Part shown: positions 37,232 to 45,936 of the stretch, piece after piece
Layout of the letters: the number at the start of each line of letters is the position of its first letter
Numbering within the stretch: position 1 is the first letter of the stretch
NCBI GenBank assembly: GCA_001464585.1
Contig: LNFF01000006.1
Coordinates: 124,001 to 188,000, forward strand
DNA length: 64,000 nucleotides
Reading direction: 5' to 3'
Origin: Gammaproteobacteria bacterium Ga0077554
GTDB lineage: Bacteria > Pseudomonadota > Gammaproteobacteria > Ga0077554 > Ga007554
The notes under the pieces: generated by a model
Database searches by the model: none
Seen by the model: the letters and a program-made list of their open reading frames with translations, nothing else
What the model was told of the DNA's origin: nothing
Made by a program: the position numbers and the translations under genes

Positions 37232-38032
37232 ATGAATCGAGACACTGTTGTTGCATTCACCAATGCTAATGCAAATACCGCCGAAGGCCATGAGGGGCAA
37301 TCACTGCCACCCCTCGGAGACGGCCACGCTGATGATCTGAATCCACAGCGCAGGATAGTCGACCAGGAAGCGCGTCCCAAAAAACGGGGAACATCGAAGA
37401 AGGCATTGCTTGTGAGTACGGTGGTTATGGTTGGCATTTTGGGTTGGGCTGGCTATACGGTTTACACTGCACAACCCGGAAAAAGCATGGGAGAAAGCCT
37501 GACGGACCTATGGCCCACCAGCACTTCATCTTCTCCTGCAAAACCTGACGCCATGACCTTGCTGGCCCAACGCGTAACACAAATTGAAGCCGCGCAAACA
37601 GCGGCAGCGTCACGCGACACTGTACTCCAGAATGACATGACCACGTTACAACACGCGCTCCAGGACGGTGTGACACCGGAACAAATTGCCGTGCTGGAAA
37701 CGCAACTGGACAGCGGCCACGCCGATCTGGACACGCGTTTATCTAAAATTGAGCACGACCAGCGTCAGCGCATCAAGGCTGCCGCCCGACAGGCCGCCGC
37801 TCCGGCAGTGATCTTACCTACCCTGCCCTTCCAGGTGCTGTCCATCGACCTGTGGAATGATCGCCCCTATGTTGCGGTGTCGGTGGCGGGGGTGACTGAA
37901 TTGTTGGCCGTCGGTGATCACCGTGCCGGATGGGCGGTACTAGATATCAACCGGAGCACTGGACAGGCCACTTTTGTAAACAACAAAGATGGCACGACTG
38001 TTAAGCGTACCGCTCAGGACGGCGGCGCATGA
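37232..38032 (+). CDS. ICE inner-membrane protein with coiled coil, unassigned
   Basis: A protein of about 266 residues with a cytosolic N-terminus (1-52), one membrane helix (ALLVSTVVMVGILGWAGYTVY), a predicted coiled coil (about 105-175) and a C-terminal globular part (LPFQVLSIDLWNDRPYVAVSV). The topology resembles bitopic scaffold proteins of secretion systems, such as PilP/PilO-like factors, but I do not recognise a family. GCGAGG (37218-37223) fits ATG 37232 better than ATG 37226. It overlaps the next gene by four bases. Confidence 0.7.
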   Translation: MNRDTVVAFTNANANTAEGHEGQSLPPLGDGHADDLNPQRRIVDQEARPKKRGTSKKALLVSTVVMVGILGWAGYTVYTAQPGKSMGESLTDLWPTSTSSSPAKPDAMTLLAQRVTQIEAAQTAAASRDTVLQNDMTTLQHALQDGVTPEQIAVLETQLDSGHADLDTRLSKIEHDQRQRIKAAARQAAAPAVILPTLPFQVLSIDLWNDRPYVAVSVAGVTELLAVGDHRAGWAVLDINRSTGQATFVNNKDGTTVKRTAQDGGA

Positions 38033-38856
38033 ATTCACAAGGTTTTACAGCAGGGCTTTTCCAGTGGGGTGTGATGCTCGGGTGCCTGACCGTGATGCCG
38101 GCCCAGATCGCGTGGTCCGCCGAAGCGGTCGGCACCCAGGAGGTGACAACCCTCGGGCAACGCGCTGCTGTGACTGTGACCGATCAAGAACGGATGCGCA
38201 TGTACGGTCTCAACGAAGAAGAGTGGCGGCGGTATCAAACCTTATTGAGCGGCCCGCGCGGCCTGGGTCGTCCCACGCTTGATCCGATCATGGAGCTGGG
38301 CATCACCGCGCGCAATGATGCAGAGCGCCGCCGTTATGCAGAAATAGCGGCGCGCCAGGAGCGTGCCCGCGTGGAGGGCGAACTGGCATTTGATCGTGCT
38401 TATGATGAAGCCTGGGATCGGCTGTATCCCAATGAACCGCTGATCAACATGGCGCGTTTTGAAGCCTTGCGGGCAGCGGCGCGCAAGGCCTCGGCGACGC
38501 AACGGCCCGTCAGCACTAACATTTCAACTGGGGCACGCGTGCTGTTGTTCACGCGCCTGGACTGCACGCCATGCAACGCCACGGTAGACGCCGTGGTGCG
38601 CCGCGTGCCTGCCAAAACCGATCTTGCGGCAGACATTTATTTTCTCGGCACCCGCCCGTCCGATAATGCCGCGATTCAGGCGTGGGCCGCCCAGCGCGGG
38701 ATTGCGCCTGATCTGGTAAAAAAACGCCGTATCACGCTCAATCATGACAACGCCACGCTGGCGAAGCTGGGGCGTAGCGCCGGTTCATTGCCGCAGGTAT
38801 TGCGGCTCAGCGGCGGCACGGCCAGTACCGTGTCACTCACCGAACTGGGGCTATAA
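38029..38856 (+). CDS. ICE protein, PFL_4693/TIGR03759-like, thioredoxin-fold
   Basis: A 275-residue exported protein. The first half has the pattern LNEEEWRRYQTLLSGPRGLG followed by LGITARNDAERRRYAE, characteristic as I recall of the PFL_4693 family of PFGI-1-type ICEs. The second half has RLDCTPCNATVD, a CxxC motif, and a thioredoxin-like layout with DNATLAKLGRS. It may therefore act with the DsbC-like protein in periplasmic disulfide chemistry or scaffolding. The signal peptide runs to about residue 30. Confidence 0.82.
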   Translation: MNSQGFTAGLFQWGVMLGCLTVMPAQIAWSAEAVGTQEVTTLGQRAAVTVTDQERMRMYGLNEEEWRRYQTLLSGPRGLGRPTLDPIMELGITARNDAERRRYAEIAARQERARVEGELAFDRAYDEAWDRLYPNEPLINMARFEALRAAARKASATQRPVSTNISTGARVLLFTRLDCTPCNATVDAVVRRVPAKTDLAADIYFLGTRPSDNAAIQAWAAQRGIAPDLVKKRRITLNHDNATLAKLGRSAGSLPQVLRLSGGTASTVSLTELGL

Positions 38857-38857
38857 C

Positions 38858-39487
38858 TTGTGGAGACGGCGGTCATGGATACGATGGTTGAAATGGTTAC
38901 CGCTGACGGCAGGGCTGATGATGCCGGTCGCGTGGGCCAAGACCGACTCACCAACCTTGAAGCAAATAGTCCCGCAAGGCTATCGGGATATCGCGCGCGA
39001 GCAGGGCGTCCCTCCCCACATCCTGTATGCACTCAGTCTCACAGAAAGTGGCAGAACCATTTCACGCGCCGGGCAGGATGCCCAAGTGCGGTGCGCGCAG
39101 GGATGCGCAAGAACCGCCAAAGCGTTCAGACCCTGGCCCTGGACGCTCAATGTGGAGAAAAAATCTTATTACTATCCCACGCGCCGCGCGGCGTGGCAGG
39201 CCCTGACGGGATTTCTGGAACAGGGAAAGGTCGTAGACATCGGACTGGCACAGGTCAACTGGAAGTGGCACAAAAAGCGTTTGATCAATCCCTGGCAGGC
39301 CTTGGAGCCGTATTTAAATCTGCGTGTCGGCGCGCAGATTTTGCGCGAGCATTACGACGCGTCGGGCGACTGGTGGACAGCAATAGGTCATTACCATGCT
39401 TCAGCGCCCACCCCCGAAGCACGCGAACGCGCGCAACGCTACCGGGTGCGCGTGGGGCGTCATTTAAATCGGGTACGCTCGGATTAG
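38858..39487 (+). CDS. Lytic transglycosylase of the transfer apparatus
   Basis: A 209-residue SLT-family muramidase that would open peptidoglycan for the secretion channel. The catalytic Glu is in PHILYALSLTESGR and the family block is VVDIGLAQVNWKWH. The most sensible start is TTG 38858, two bases after the preceding stop, with GGGG upstream. It gives a clear signal peptide (MWRRRSWIRWLKWLPLTAGLMMPVAWA). The frame is open back to 38744, but that part overlaps the preceding gene and has no similarity. Confidence 0.87.
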   Translation: MWRRRSWIRWLKWLPLTAGLMMPVAWAKTDSPTLKQIVPQGYRDIAREQGVPPHILYALSLTESGRTISRAGQDAQVRCAQGCARTAKAFRPWPWTLNVEKKSYYYPTRRAAWQALTGFLEQGKVVDIGLAQVNWKWHKKRLINPWQALEPYLNLRVGAQILREHYDASGDWWTAIGHYHASAPTPEARERAQRYRVRVGRHLNRVRSD

Positions 39488-39498
39488 GTTACGCGGCA

Positions 39499-40017
39499 AT
39501 GCGCGCCTGGCGTGCCGCCCTCGCCATCACATCGCTCGTGGCGGCAATAACGGCTACCAGCGTGGCGCTGGCCTCCCCCATCATCATTCATGACACGGGC
39601 CGGGGTCTTCCCCTCGCCACGTATTTTGAACCCCTCAAGGGCACGGACGCGGAGGCCGCACCCGCCGTCCGGGTGCCGGATTCGGTCGCCGACGGTTTGC
39701 TGCCCATACATACCCCGGAAATGTCACCGGGCACCGTCGCAAAACGTCCGCTCAATAAACCCGAATTGACCCAGCCCCTGTTTCTGATCGGCCCTGACGC
39801 GTTGTCGCTGGCGTGGTTGCGCCGTCACCGTGAGCGGCTGATCCAGATCAACGCGATCGGCATGCTGGTCGAGGCCAATACGACCCACGATCTGCACGCT
39901 GTTGCGGCTATTTCCAAAGGACTGCGCATCATGCCGGCCAGCGCCTCGGATATCGCGCGTTTACTGGGGCTGATGCACTACCCCGTGCTGATTGCACGCA
40001 CCGGGATTGAGCAATGA
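39499..40017 (+). CDS. ICE protein, PFL_4695/TIGR03765-like
   Basis: A 172-residue exported protein with signal peptide (cleavage after VALA) and the family pattern PIIIHDTGRGLPLATYFEPL; the middle has PLFLIGPDALSLAWLRRHRERLIQI. It is conserved next to traD in PFGI-1/TOL-type elements; the function is unknown. The stop overlaps the traD start (ATGA). The frame is open far upstream (to 38860), but that part overlaps the lytic transglycosylase in another frame and is not real. Confidence 0.82.
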   Translation: MRAWRAALAITSLVAAITATSVALASPIIIHDTGRGLPLATYFEPLKGTDAEAAPAVRVPDSVADGLLPIHTPEMSPGTVAKRPLNKPELTQPLFLIGPDALSLAWLRRHRERLIQINAIGMLVEANTTHDLHAVAAISKGLRIMPASASDIARLLGLMHYPVLIARTGIEQ

Positions 40018-42266
40018 CGCAGAAACACGCCATCGAAGTGCTGCTCCGTCCCCCGGTAGAACAGTGGTCGGCGCTGACCGCGCTATCGGCGGCGGCATTA
40101 TCGGCGGCGGCCCCGGCGGCCTTCATGATGACACCTGGCGTAGCATATGCGAGCGCCGCCGTGTTTGGCCTGTTGGCGGTCTACCGTTTCCGCCAGGTGC
40201 GCGGCATACGCCGATATCAGCGTAATTTACGGCGTCTGCCCTCGTATTCATTAACGGCGGATCGCATCCCCTTCAGTGTCAGCAAATTATTTCTGGGACG
40301 GGGTTTTCGCTGGGAAGCCATCCACACGCAGCGGCTGCACGATGCCATCCTCCATGCCGACGACTATCTGGATCCTGGCCCGCTCTACCAGTGGGCACGG
40401 CGCAAGGAACGCGACTGGGAGCATGTGGTGGGGTTGCGGCACCTCGCCAGCGTATTTGCGAAAACTGCGTGGTGGAATCCCGTGCGTCCCTTGCCGATGC
40501 TGGGGGGCACGCCCGCGTTGCACGGCGTGGGGATGAACCAGGAACAGGATGTGTGGATGGACCTGCGCGAACGCGTCGGGCATATGCTGGTGCTCGGCAC
40601 CACGCGGGTCGGTAAAACCCGCCTGGCCGAGATCCTGATCGCCCAGGACATTCGCCGGGGGGCGGTCGTCATCGTGTTTGATCCCAAAGGGGACGCCGAA
40701 CTGTTACGGCGCGTGTATGCCGAAGCCAAACGTGCCGGTCGCCTGGATCAGCTCTCCATTTTCCATCTGGGATTTCCCGATATTTCCTCGCGCTACAATC
40801 CCATCGGGAGTTTTACCCGCATTACCGAAGTGGCGTCGCGGCTCACCAACCCGTTGCCGGATGCGGGCAACTCGGCCGCCTTCAAACAGTTCGCCTGGCG
40901 CTTCGGTAATGGCGTGGCACGCGCCGTGGTGGCGCTCGGACGGCGTCCCGATCTACCCACCATCCAGCGATACGTCACCAACATCGAACCGCTGTTCGTG
41001 GAATACACCGAACACTGGCTGGAGCGCGAGAGCGTGTCGGGCTGGCGCTCCGAGGTGCAATCCCTGGAGGGACGCGTCGCCAATGACAAGAATCTGCTGT
41101 TCGCCTACAAGGGCCGAGGCTACCGCGCCATCGCGCTGATTCAATACATGCAGGCCCACGTCGAACTCTACGATGCGGTCGCGGACAGCTTGCGCGGCGC
41201 CATCACCTATGACCGGCAATTCTTCGACAAGCTGGTGGCCTCGCTACTGCCTCTGCTGGAAAAACTCACCACCGGAAAAATTGCCGGGATTCTGGCGCCG
41301 GATTACGGCGACAGCGCTGACCCGCGCCCGATTCTCGACTGGCGAGAGGTGATCCGGCGCCGGGGCATTGTCTATGTGGGCCTGGATGCCATGACCGATC
41401 CCGTAGTGGCGGCAGCGGTGGGCAACGCCATGTTCTCCGACCTGACCTCCGTGGCGGGCGAGATTTACAAAGGGGGTTCAGAGCAAGGCTTGCCCGATAT
41501 TGCCCACACCCATAGCAGCACCCGCGCCAACCCGACCGCTCGGGATGGCGGAAGTGCTGGAAATGCAGGAGCAATTTTCCAGCCAAAATCAGATCAACGT
41601 GTTGCGCTGTGTTTACATGCCGACGAATTTAACGAACTCATCGGCGATGAGTTCATCCCGATGGGGAACAAGGCGGGTGGCGCAGGATTTGAGGTGACGG
41701 GCTACACCCAGACGATTTCGGACATCGAAGCGCGGCTGGGTAATCGCGCCCAGGCGGGACAGGTGATCGGTAACTTCAACACGCTGGTGATGCTGCGCGT
41801 GAAAGAAGAGGCCACCGCGAAAATCCTCACCTCACAACTCCGTGACGTGCGGTTGTCCACCCTGGTGGAAGTCTCGGGTGCCAACGATTCCTCCGATCCG
41901 GGATCCTCTGTGGATTTCACCTCGCGCAACGAAGACCGTCTCGGCGTGGAGCGCGTCCCCACGTTGGCGCCGGCCGATATTGTGCAATTGCCCAAAGGCC
42001 AGGCCTTCGCCTTGATGGAAGGACACCTCTATAAATTGCGCATCCCGCTGGCAGCGTCAGACAGTGATACGGAGCTTCCCGCCAACATCCAAGCCATGGC
42101 GAATGAAATGGAACAGCGTTACGCCAGTTCCGAAGACTGGTGGAAACCGGCGTGGGGCACACTGGCCGTAGAAAAAAACCAGCGTACTACGGAATCATCA
42201 CAGCACAGCCCCTTGGTCATGACCCCTGCCACGATGGGTGCCGATGCGGCGGGGATGGACGGCTAA
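40014..42266 (+). CDS. traD: Conjugative coupling ATPase TraD
   Basis: The type IV coupling protein brings the relaxase-DNA complex to the secretion channel. The 750-residue protein has two N-terminal membrane segments (about 18-60), Walker A GTTRVGKTRLAE near residue 195, the following VIVFDPKGD, and a second conserved region LHADEFNELIGDEFIPM with the Walker B acid. It belongs to the TOL/SXT-like TraD class. The stretch HTHSSTRANPTARDGGSAGNAGAIF before Walker B looks like a low-complexity insertion. It overlaps both neighbours. Confidence 0.93.
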   Translation: MTQKHAIEVLLRPPVEQWSALTALSAAALSAAAPAAFMMTPGVAYASAAVFGLLAVYRFRQVRGIRRYQRNLRRLPSYSLTADRIPFSVSKLFLGRGFRWEAIHTQRLHDAILHADDYLDPGPLYQWARRKERDWEHVVGLRHLASVFAKTAWWNPVRPLPMLGGTPALHGVGMNQEQDVWMDLRERVGHMLVLGTTRVGKTRLAEILIAQDIRRGAVVIVFDPKGDAELLRRVYAEAKRAGRLDQLSIFHLGFPDISSRYNPIGSFTRITEVASRLTNPLPDAGNSAAFKQFAWRFGNGVARAVVALGRRPDLPTIQRYVTNIEPLFVEYTEHWLERESVSGWRSEVQSLEGRVANDKNLLFAYKGRGYRAIALIQYMQAHVELYDAVADSLRGAITYDRQFFDKLVASLLPLLEKLTTGKIAGILAPDYGDSADPRPILDWREVIRRRGIVYVGLDAMTDPVVAAAVGNAMFSDLTSVAGEIYKGGSEQGLPDIAHTHSSTRANPTARDGGSAGNAGAIFQPKSDQRVALCLHADEFNELIGDEFIPMGNKAGGAGFEVTGYTQTISDIEARLGNRAQAGQVIGNFNTLVMLRVKEEATAKILTSQLRDVRLSTLVEVSGANDSSDPGSSVDFTSRNEDRLGVERVPTLAPADIVQLPKGQAFALMEGHLYKLRIPLAASDSDTELPANIQAMANEMEQRYASSEDWWKPAWGTLAVEKNQRTTESSQHSPLVMTPATMGADAAGMDG

Positions 42267-43009
42267 TGGCCGCGCGCGCGAAGCCGCCCCGGCAGCCGGT
42301 CGAACACGGCGTGATCGGCGGGAGTGTTATCACGCTGATCAAAGGCATCATTGCATTGATCTTTACCCTGGTGCTCGCCGTGATGCTGGAATGGGCAGGG
42401 ATGGCGTGGTGGTGGAAAGATCAAGGCACCGACCATAGCCGGGCGATGCTGGAGAATGAGGTGACGTATCTGAACGAGCAGTTCCGCGACAGTGGCATCG
42501 TCACGGGATCCGCACATTTTGCAGCACGGATGTCAGAGCGGTTTTTTAGTGTATTCGCGTGGGCGCGCCTTGATGAGGTCGCGCAGTGGTTGAAGCAACC
42601 GCCACCCGCCACACCGCCAACAGAAATCGGGGCACGCATCAAAGAAAGCTGGCGGCAAAACCTCAAACATTTCGCGGATCATCTGATCGCCGCGATGACC
42701 ATCACTCAGGTGTTTGCCGTACGGCTGGCGATACTGGTGATGGCGCTGCCAGCCTTTATGCTGTTTGCCCTGGTGGGGCTGAGTGATGGCCTGGTACAGC
42801 GCGATCTACGGCGCTGGGGCGGCGGGCGTGAATCGAGCTTTATCTATCACCATGCAAAAAAAATTGTGATGCCGATGTTCATCGGCGTGTGGATTGTGTA
42901 TCTGGGCATGCCGGTCAGCGTTAATCCGAGCTGGATCATCGTGCCGTTTGCGGCGCTGTTCGGGTTGAGCCTGGCGATCACGGCAGCGACATTTAAAAAA
43001 TATTTATAA
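42266..43009 (+). CDS. ICE membrane protein, PFL_4697/TIGR03747-like (DUF4400)
   Basis: A 247-residue membrane protein with about four membrane helices (residues 18-42, 145-170, 195-215, 220-240) and the recognisable segment ALVGLSDGLVQRDLRRWGGGRESSF, shared by ICE proteins of this family. It follows traD directly, with the ATG overlapping the traD TAA stop. It probably contributes to the inner-membrane part of the transfer system; the function is unknown. Confidence 0.85.
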   Translation: MAARAKPPRQPVEHGVIGGSVITLIKGIIALIFTLVLAVMLEWAGMAWWWKDQGTDHSRAMLENEVTYLNEQFRDSGIVTGSAHFAARMSERFFSVFAWARLDEVAQWLKQPPPATPPTEIGARIKESWRQNLKHFADHLIAAMTITQVFAVRLAILVMALPAFMLFALVGLSDGLVQRDLRRWGGGRESSFIYHHAKKIVMPMFIGVWIVYLGMPVSVNPSWIIVPFAALFGLSLAITAATFKKYL

Positions 43010-43028
43010 GGTTATGTGGGAGGAAAAA

Positions 43029-43331
43029 ATGAACATCAAGCACTTGTTTACAGTAATTGCGATGGGATCGATGCTGCTGGTCGCCACCGCGCACGCGGAC
43101 AGTGATGCCGAGCGCGCCGCCTTGACGCGACTGGTACACGAACTCACTGTCCTGGAACCCTTGCTGCGTGAGGCGCAGGCCCAGGCCGACCCGGACGCGC
43201 GCATTCACTTCCGCTACGACTGGCTGCAGGCGGATCTGACCCGGGTGCGCAGCGGCATCCAGGAACATATCGACAGCCCGCGTGCCGAACCGCGCACGGT
43301 GACACCGTTGCGTGGCGATTACCGGCGTTAA
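43029..43331 (+). CDS. RAQPRD-family ICE protein
   Basis: A 100-residue exported protein (signal peptide to THA-D) whose central sequence AERAALTRLVHELTVLEPLLREAQAQADPDARIHFRYDWLQADL fits the RAQPRD family found beside pilus-like genes in ICEs. Here the signature reads AQADPDARI. ATG 43029 has GGGAGG at 43017-43022. The role is unknown, likely periplasmic. Confidence 0.83.
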   Translation: MNIKHLFTVIAMGSMLLVATAHADSDAERAALTRLVHELTVLEPLLREAQAQADPDARIHFRYDWLQADLTRVRSGIQEHIDSPRAEPRTVTPLRGDYRR

Positions 43332-43349
43332 GGGTAGAGGGCACGATTA

Positions 43350-43589
43350 ATGGCCATCACCGCCGCGCAGAGCGCCGCGTTCAGCGCTGGATCGGGTGTT
43401 GCTGCACCCACCTTGTCCCTGGTCATCGCGTCGCTGGTGTTGGCCGCCATGACGCTGTGGGTGGCATGGATCGCCTTTGGGCACTGGCGGGCATGGTGCG
43501 AGCGGCGCCTCGATCAGCATGAGCTGTTCTGGTCGATATTGCGCGCATGTATCTGGCTGATGTTATTGACAGTCTTTATCCGTCCGTAA
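43350..43589 (+). CDS. Small ICE membrane protein, PFL_4701/TIGR03758-like
   Basis: A 79-residue protein with two membrane helices (about 20-45 and 60-78) and the conserved middle FGHWRAWCERRLDQHELFWSILRA. It is a member of a short family found in the pilin-like cluster of PFGI-1-type elements. It probably sits in the inner membrane near the next two small proteins, which resemble VirB2/VirB3. Confidence 0.85.
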   Translation: MAITAAQSAAFSAGSGVAAPTLSLVIASLVLAAMTLWVAWIAFGHWRAWCERRLDQHELFWSILRACIWLMLLTVFIRP

Positions 43590-43603
43590 CACGGCGCAGT
43601 AAA

Positions 43604-43630
43604 CATGGAAAGGAACTCATCCTTTCCATG
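43604..43630 (+). terminator. Stem-loop between ICE transfer genes, possible attenuator
   Basis: Perfect 11-base arms CATGGAAAGGA and TCCTTTCCATG flank the loop ACTCA. A second weak GATCC/GGATC pairing (about 43642-43661) runs into T-rich TTTTTATTTTT. The pair lies in the only sizeable gap (43590-43696) in this part of the transfer operon, just before the pilin-like gene. It may reduce read-through or protect mRNA to set pilin levels. Confidence 0.5.
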
Positions 43631-43696
43631 ACAACAACGGGATCCATTACCACCGGATCTTTTTATTTTTAATTGATGAAGAAGGAGATTGAAGCT

Positions 43697-44074
43697 ATGC
43701 CATTGAAAAAAGTATTACGTCACATCCGTAGCCGCACACAACGTGTCACCTACACCTTGGGCACGCTGGCCATGCTGGGATTCACCCACGCCTATGCCGC
43801 GCTGCCCGCCGCATCGCCACCCACCACGGCACCGTCCTCAGCCACCAACTGGCTGGACTTCATCAAGTTCTACGCCAAGGACGCGTTTTTGGTGCTCGCG
43901 CTGGTCGTCATGGCGTACGGCCTGATCCAGGTAGTCGGGAAAGTCATGGCGATGTACGGCGAGCTGTCGAGCGGTCGGGTCACGTGGGGTGACATCGGTG
44001 GTGCGGCGGTGGGTGGCGCCACCATCCTGCTGTTCGGTGTGGTGCTCACCACCGCCGCCATTGCGGTCATCTAA
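43697..44074 (+). CDS. Pilin-like ICE membrane protein, PFL_4702/TIGR03745-like
   Basis: A 125-residue protein with a signal peptide ending AYA and two membrane helices (about 57-80 and 102-125). The size and topology are those of VirB2/TraA-type pilins, and the family is placed at the pilin position in PFGI-1-type ICEs. The motif SSGRVTWGDIGGAAVGGATILLFG is conserved. AAGGAG at 43682-43687 supports ATG 43697. It has its own leader with a strong hairpin, which fits a gene needed in high amounts. Confidence 0.83.
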   Translation: MPLKKVLRHIRSRTQRVTYTLGTLAMLGFTHAYAALPAASPPTTAPSSATNWLDFIKFYAKDAFLVLALVVMAYGLIQVVGKVMAMYGELSSGRVTWGDIGGAAVGGATILLFGVVLTTAAIAVI

Positions 44075-44081
44075 TCTGTAG

Positions 44082-44441
44082 ATGGAAACCCCACAACACG
44101 AAACACTGGCCGGACGCCTTAATTCCGAGCCCGTGGTATTTCAGGGCTGCACCTCTTCGGAGATTGTCATCCTGTTGATAGCGGCCGTGCTTTTCTGGCT
44201 GCCGCTATCGTTTCTTGTTGCCATGGTGGTGGGCTATTGGCTCACCGTGGTAATGGGCGGCACCATCCTGGGCGTTTCGGCCACGATGTACTTTGCACCC
44301 AAGCGCTTCCAGGAAATCAAACGCGGCCGCCCGGACGGCTATTACCAGCAGCAGGGCATCCTGGCACTGGCACGGCTGGGAGTGCGGCCCAGCATATTCA
44401 TCACCCGTAGCGGTTTATGGGCAACCGGGAGATCCCACTGA
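44082..44441 (+). CDS. VirB3/TraL-like ICE membrane protein, TIGR03750-like
   Basis: A 119-residue protein with two close membrane helices (about 25-65), the N-terminal LNSEPVVFQGCTSSEI and the C-terminal FAPKRFQEIKRGRPDGYYQQ. It belongs to the DUF3487 family of ICEs and occupies the VirB3/TraL position, between the pilin-like protein and the VirB8-like protein. It probably assists pilin handling. The stop overlaps the next ATG. Confidence 0.85.
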   Translation: METPQHETLAGRLNSEPVVFQGCTSSEIVILLIAAVLFWLPLSFLVAMVVGYWLTVVMGGTILGVSATMYFAPKRFQEIKRGRPDGYYQQQGILALARLGVRPSIFITRSGLWATGRSH

Positions 44442-45079
44442 TGGCATACCGATCCGAAAATGCAAACCTGCAACGAGAAAATAAAATCCTCCGCTGGGTG
44501 ATCGCCGGGCTGGTGATCGTTGCATCCGGCTTATACATGGGATGGCGCGCCGCGCCTACCGATATTGACCTCCATTATCCGCCGGACCTGCGCAATGGTG
44601 CGACGCAGAAATTGGGCGAAGTCCCCCCGGCTAATGTTTACGCGTTTGCACACTACATTTTCCAGCAAATCAATTACTGGCCCGAAGACGGCACACAGGA
44701 TTATGGCAAAGCGGTGTTCCGTTTTGCCGCGTACCTCACCCCGCAGTACCGCCAGCAACTGTTGGAGGACCTGAAAGAACGCGGCAAGGCGGGCGAACTG
44801 CAACGCACCCGCACCATGGCCGAGATTCCCGGCCATGGCTACGCCGAAAACCGCGTGGATATCCTGGGCAACGGATCATGGATCGTGTGGCTGGATCTAC
44901 AGATGACTGAAACCGTCAATGGCGTCCCCGTCAAACAAGCGGCGTTGCGCTATCCCCTTCATGTGGTGCGGTACGACGTGTCACGCGAGACCAATCCGTA
45001 TGGCCTGGCGTTGGACGGGTATTCGGATGAAGGCCCACGGCGGCTGACGATCGATGAACTCAAGAGGGGAGTAAAATAA
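44441..45079 (+). CDS. VirB8/TraE-like ICE protein, PFL_4703/TIGR03746-like
   Basis: A 212-residue bitopic inner-membrane protein: one helix near residues 20-40 (ILRWVIAGLVIVASGLYMGW) followed by a periplasmic domain with VYAFAHYIFQQINYWPEDGTQDY. The topology and gene position equal VirB8/TraE, the scaffold of the type IV secretion channel. ATG 44441 has CGGGAGA at proper distance; ATG 44417 is an alternative. Confidence 0.87.
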   Translation: MAYRSENANLQRENKILRWVIAGLVIVASGLYMGWRAAPTDIDLHYPPDLRNGATQKLGEVPPANVYAFAHYIFQQINYWPEDGTQDYGKAVFRFAAYLTPQYRQQLLEDLKERGKAGELQRTRTMAEIPGHGYAENRVDILGNGSWIVWLDLQMTETVNGVPVKQAALRYPLHVVRYDVSRETNPYGLALDGYSDEGPRRLTIDELKRGVK

Positions 45080-45936
45080 TGAACAGGCATGGGTTATTAC
45101 GTCTCTGCTTTTTCCTGTTATGGGTGGCAGGATTCACGCCCACCTGGGCAACACTGGCGATAGATGACCCCTCGCTTCGCTCTCCCCAACCTGTAAACCG
45201 TGTGGTCTGGAACAAAACCCCCATCCCGCTGCGCCTGACCTTGAACCAGGAACGGCTGGTGCATTTTCCTGCGCCGGTCAAGATTGGCATCCCGTCCACG
45301 CTGGACGCAGTGCTGAGTATCCTGAGCGTGGACGGCACGGTGTATTGGCAGGTGAAAGCGCCTTTTTCACCGATTTCACCGACCCGCGTTCAGGTGCAAG
45401 AGATCGACAGTGGCCGTCTCTATCTGCTTGATGTCAGCGCCGACAAGCAAGGGGGCGAGAATAGCCCGCTGCATATCAGTGCCCCCGCCAAGCGCACGGC
45501 AGATAGCAACGGCCAAGGCGCCTCACATTCCCCCTCTCAAGAGTCGGCTACGACCGACCCCATAGACTACGTCACCCTGACGCGCTATGCCGCCCAACAA
45601 CTGTATGCGCCGGCGCGGTTGATCCGTGACGTACCAGGTATCTGGCCCGCCCAACCGCCGCGCCGCACACCCGTGCCCTTGGTGCGCGGCGGCGCGGTTG
45701 AAGCCATCCCGGTGGCCGCCTGGCGCAGCCGCGACTATTACCTCACCGCCGTGCGCCTGCGCAATCTCTCCGATCGCCCGGTCATCCTGGATCCACGCCA
45801 TGATCTGCGGGGCGCCTGGTTGGGCGCCACCCCGCACCACACCCGCCTGCTGCCGCACGGCGATGAAGCCGACACCACGGCGCTGTACCTGATCTCGGAA
45901 CGTCCCTTTAACGAACTCATCGGGGAGGCTCCGTAA
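45079..45936 (+). CDS. TraK/VirB9-like ICE protein, PFL_4704/TIGR03749-like
   Basis: A 285-residue exported protein with signal peptide (to about TWA) and the family region NRVVWNKTPIPLRLTLNQERLVHFPAPVKIGIP. It takes the TraK/VirB9 place between the TraE-like and TraB-like genes, so it likely forms part of the outer-membrane core complex. The second half contains RLRNLSDRPVILDPRHDLRGAW, an immunoglobulin-like pattern. It is coupled to both neighbours by one-base overlaps. Confidence 0.87.
   Translation: MNRHGLLRLCFFLLWVAGFTPTWATLAIDDPSLRSPQPVNRVVWNKTPIPLRLTLNQERLVHFPAPVKIGIPSTLDAVLSILSVDGTVYWQVKAPFSPISPTRVQVQEIDSGRLYLLDVSADKQGGENSPLHISAPAKRTADSNGQGASHSPSQESATTDPIDYVTLTRYAAQQLYAPARLIRDVPGIWPAQPPRRTPVPLVRGGAVEAIPVAAWRSRDYYLTAVRLRNLSDRPVILDPRHDLRGAWLGATPHHTRLLPHGDEADTTALYLISERPFNELIGEAP

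Noticed and set aside
38860-39498. Long upstream extension of the PFL_4695-like gene
   Set aside because: It overlaps the lytic transglycosylase in another frame; the signal peptide starts at 39499.
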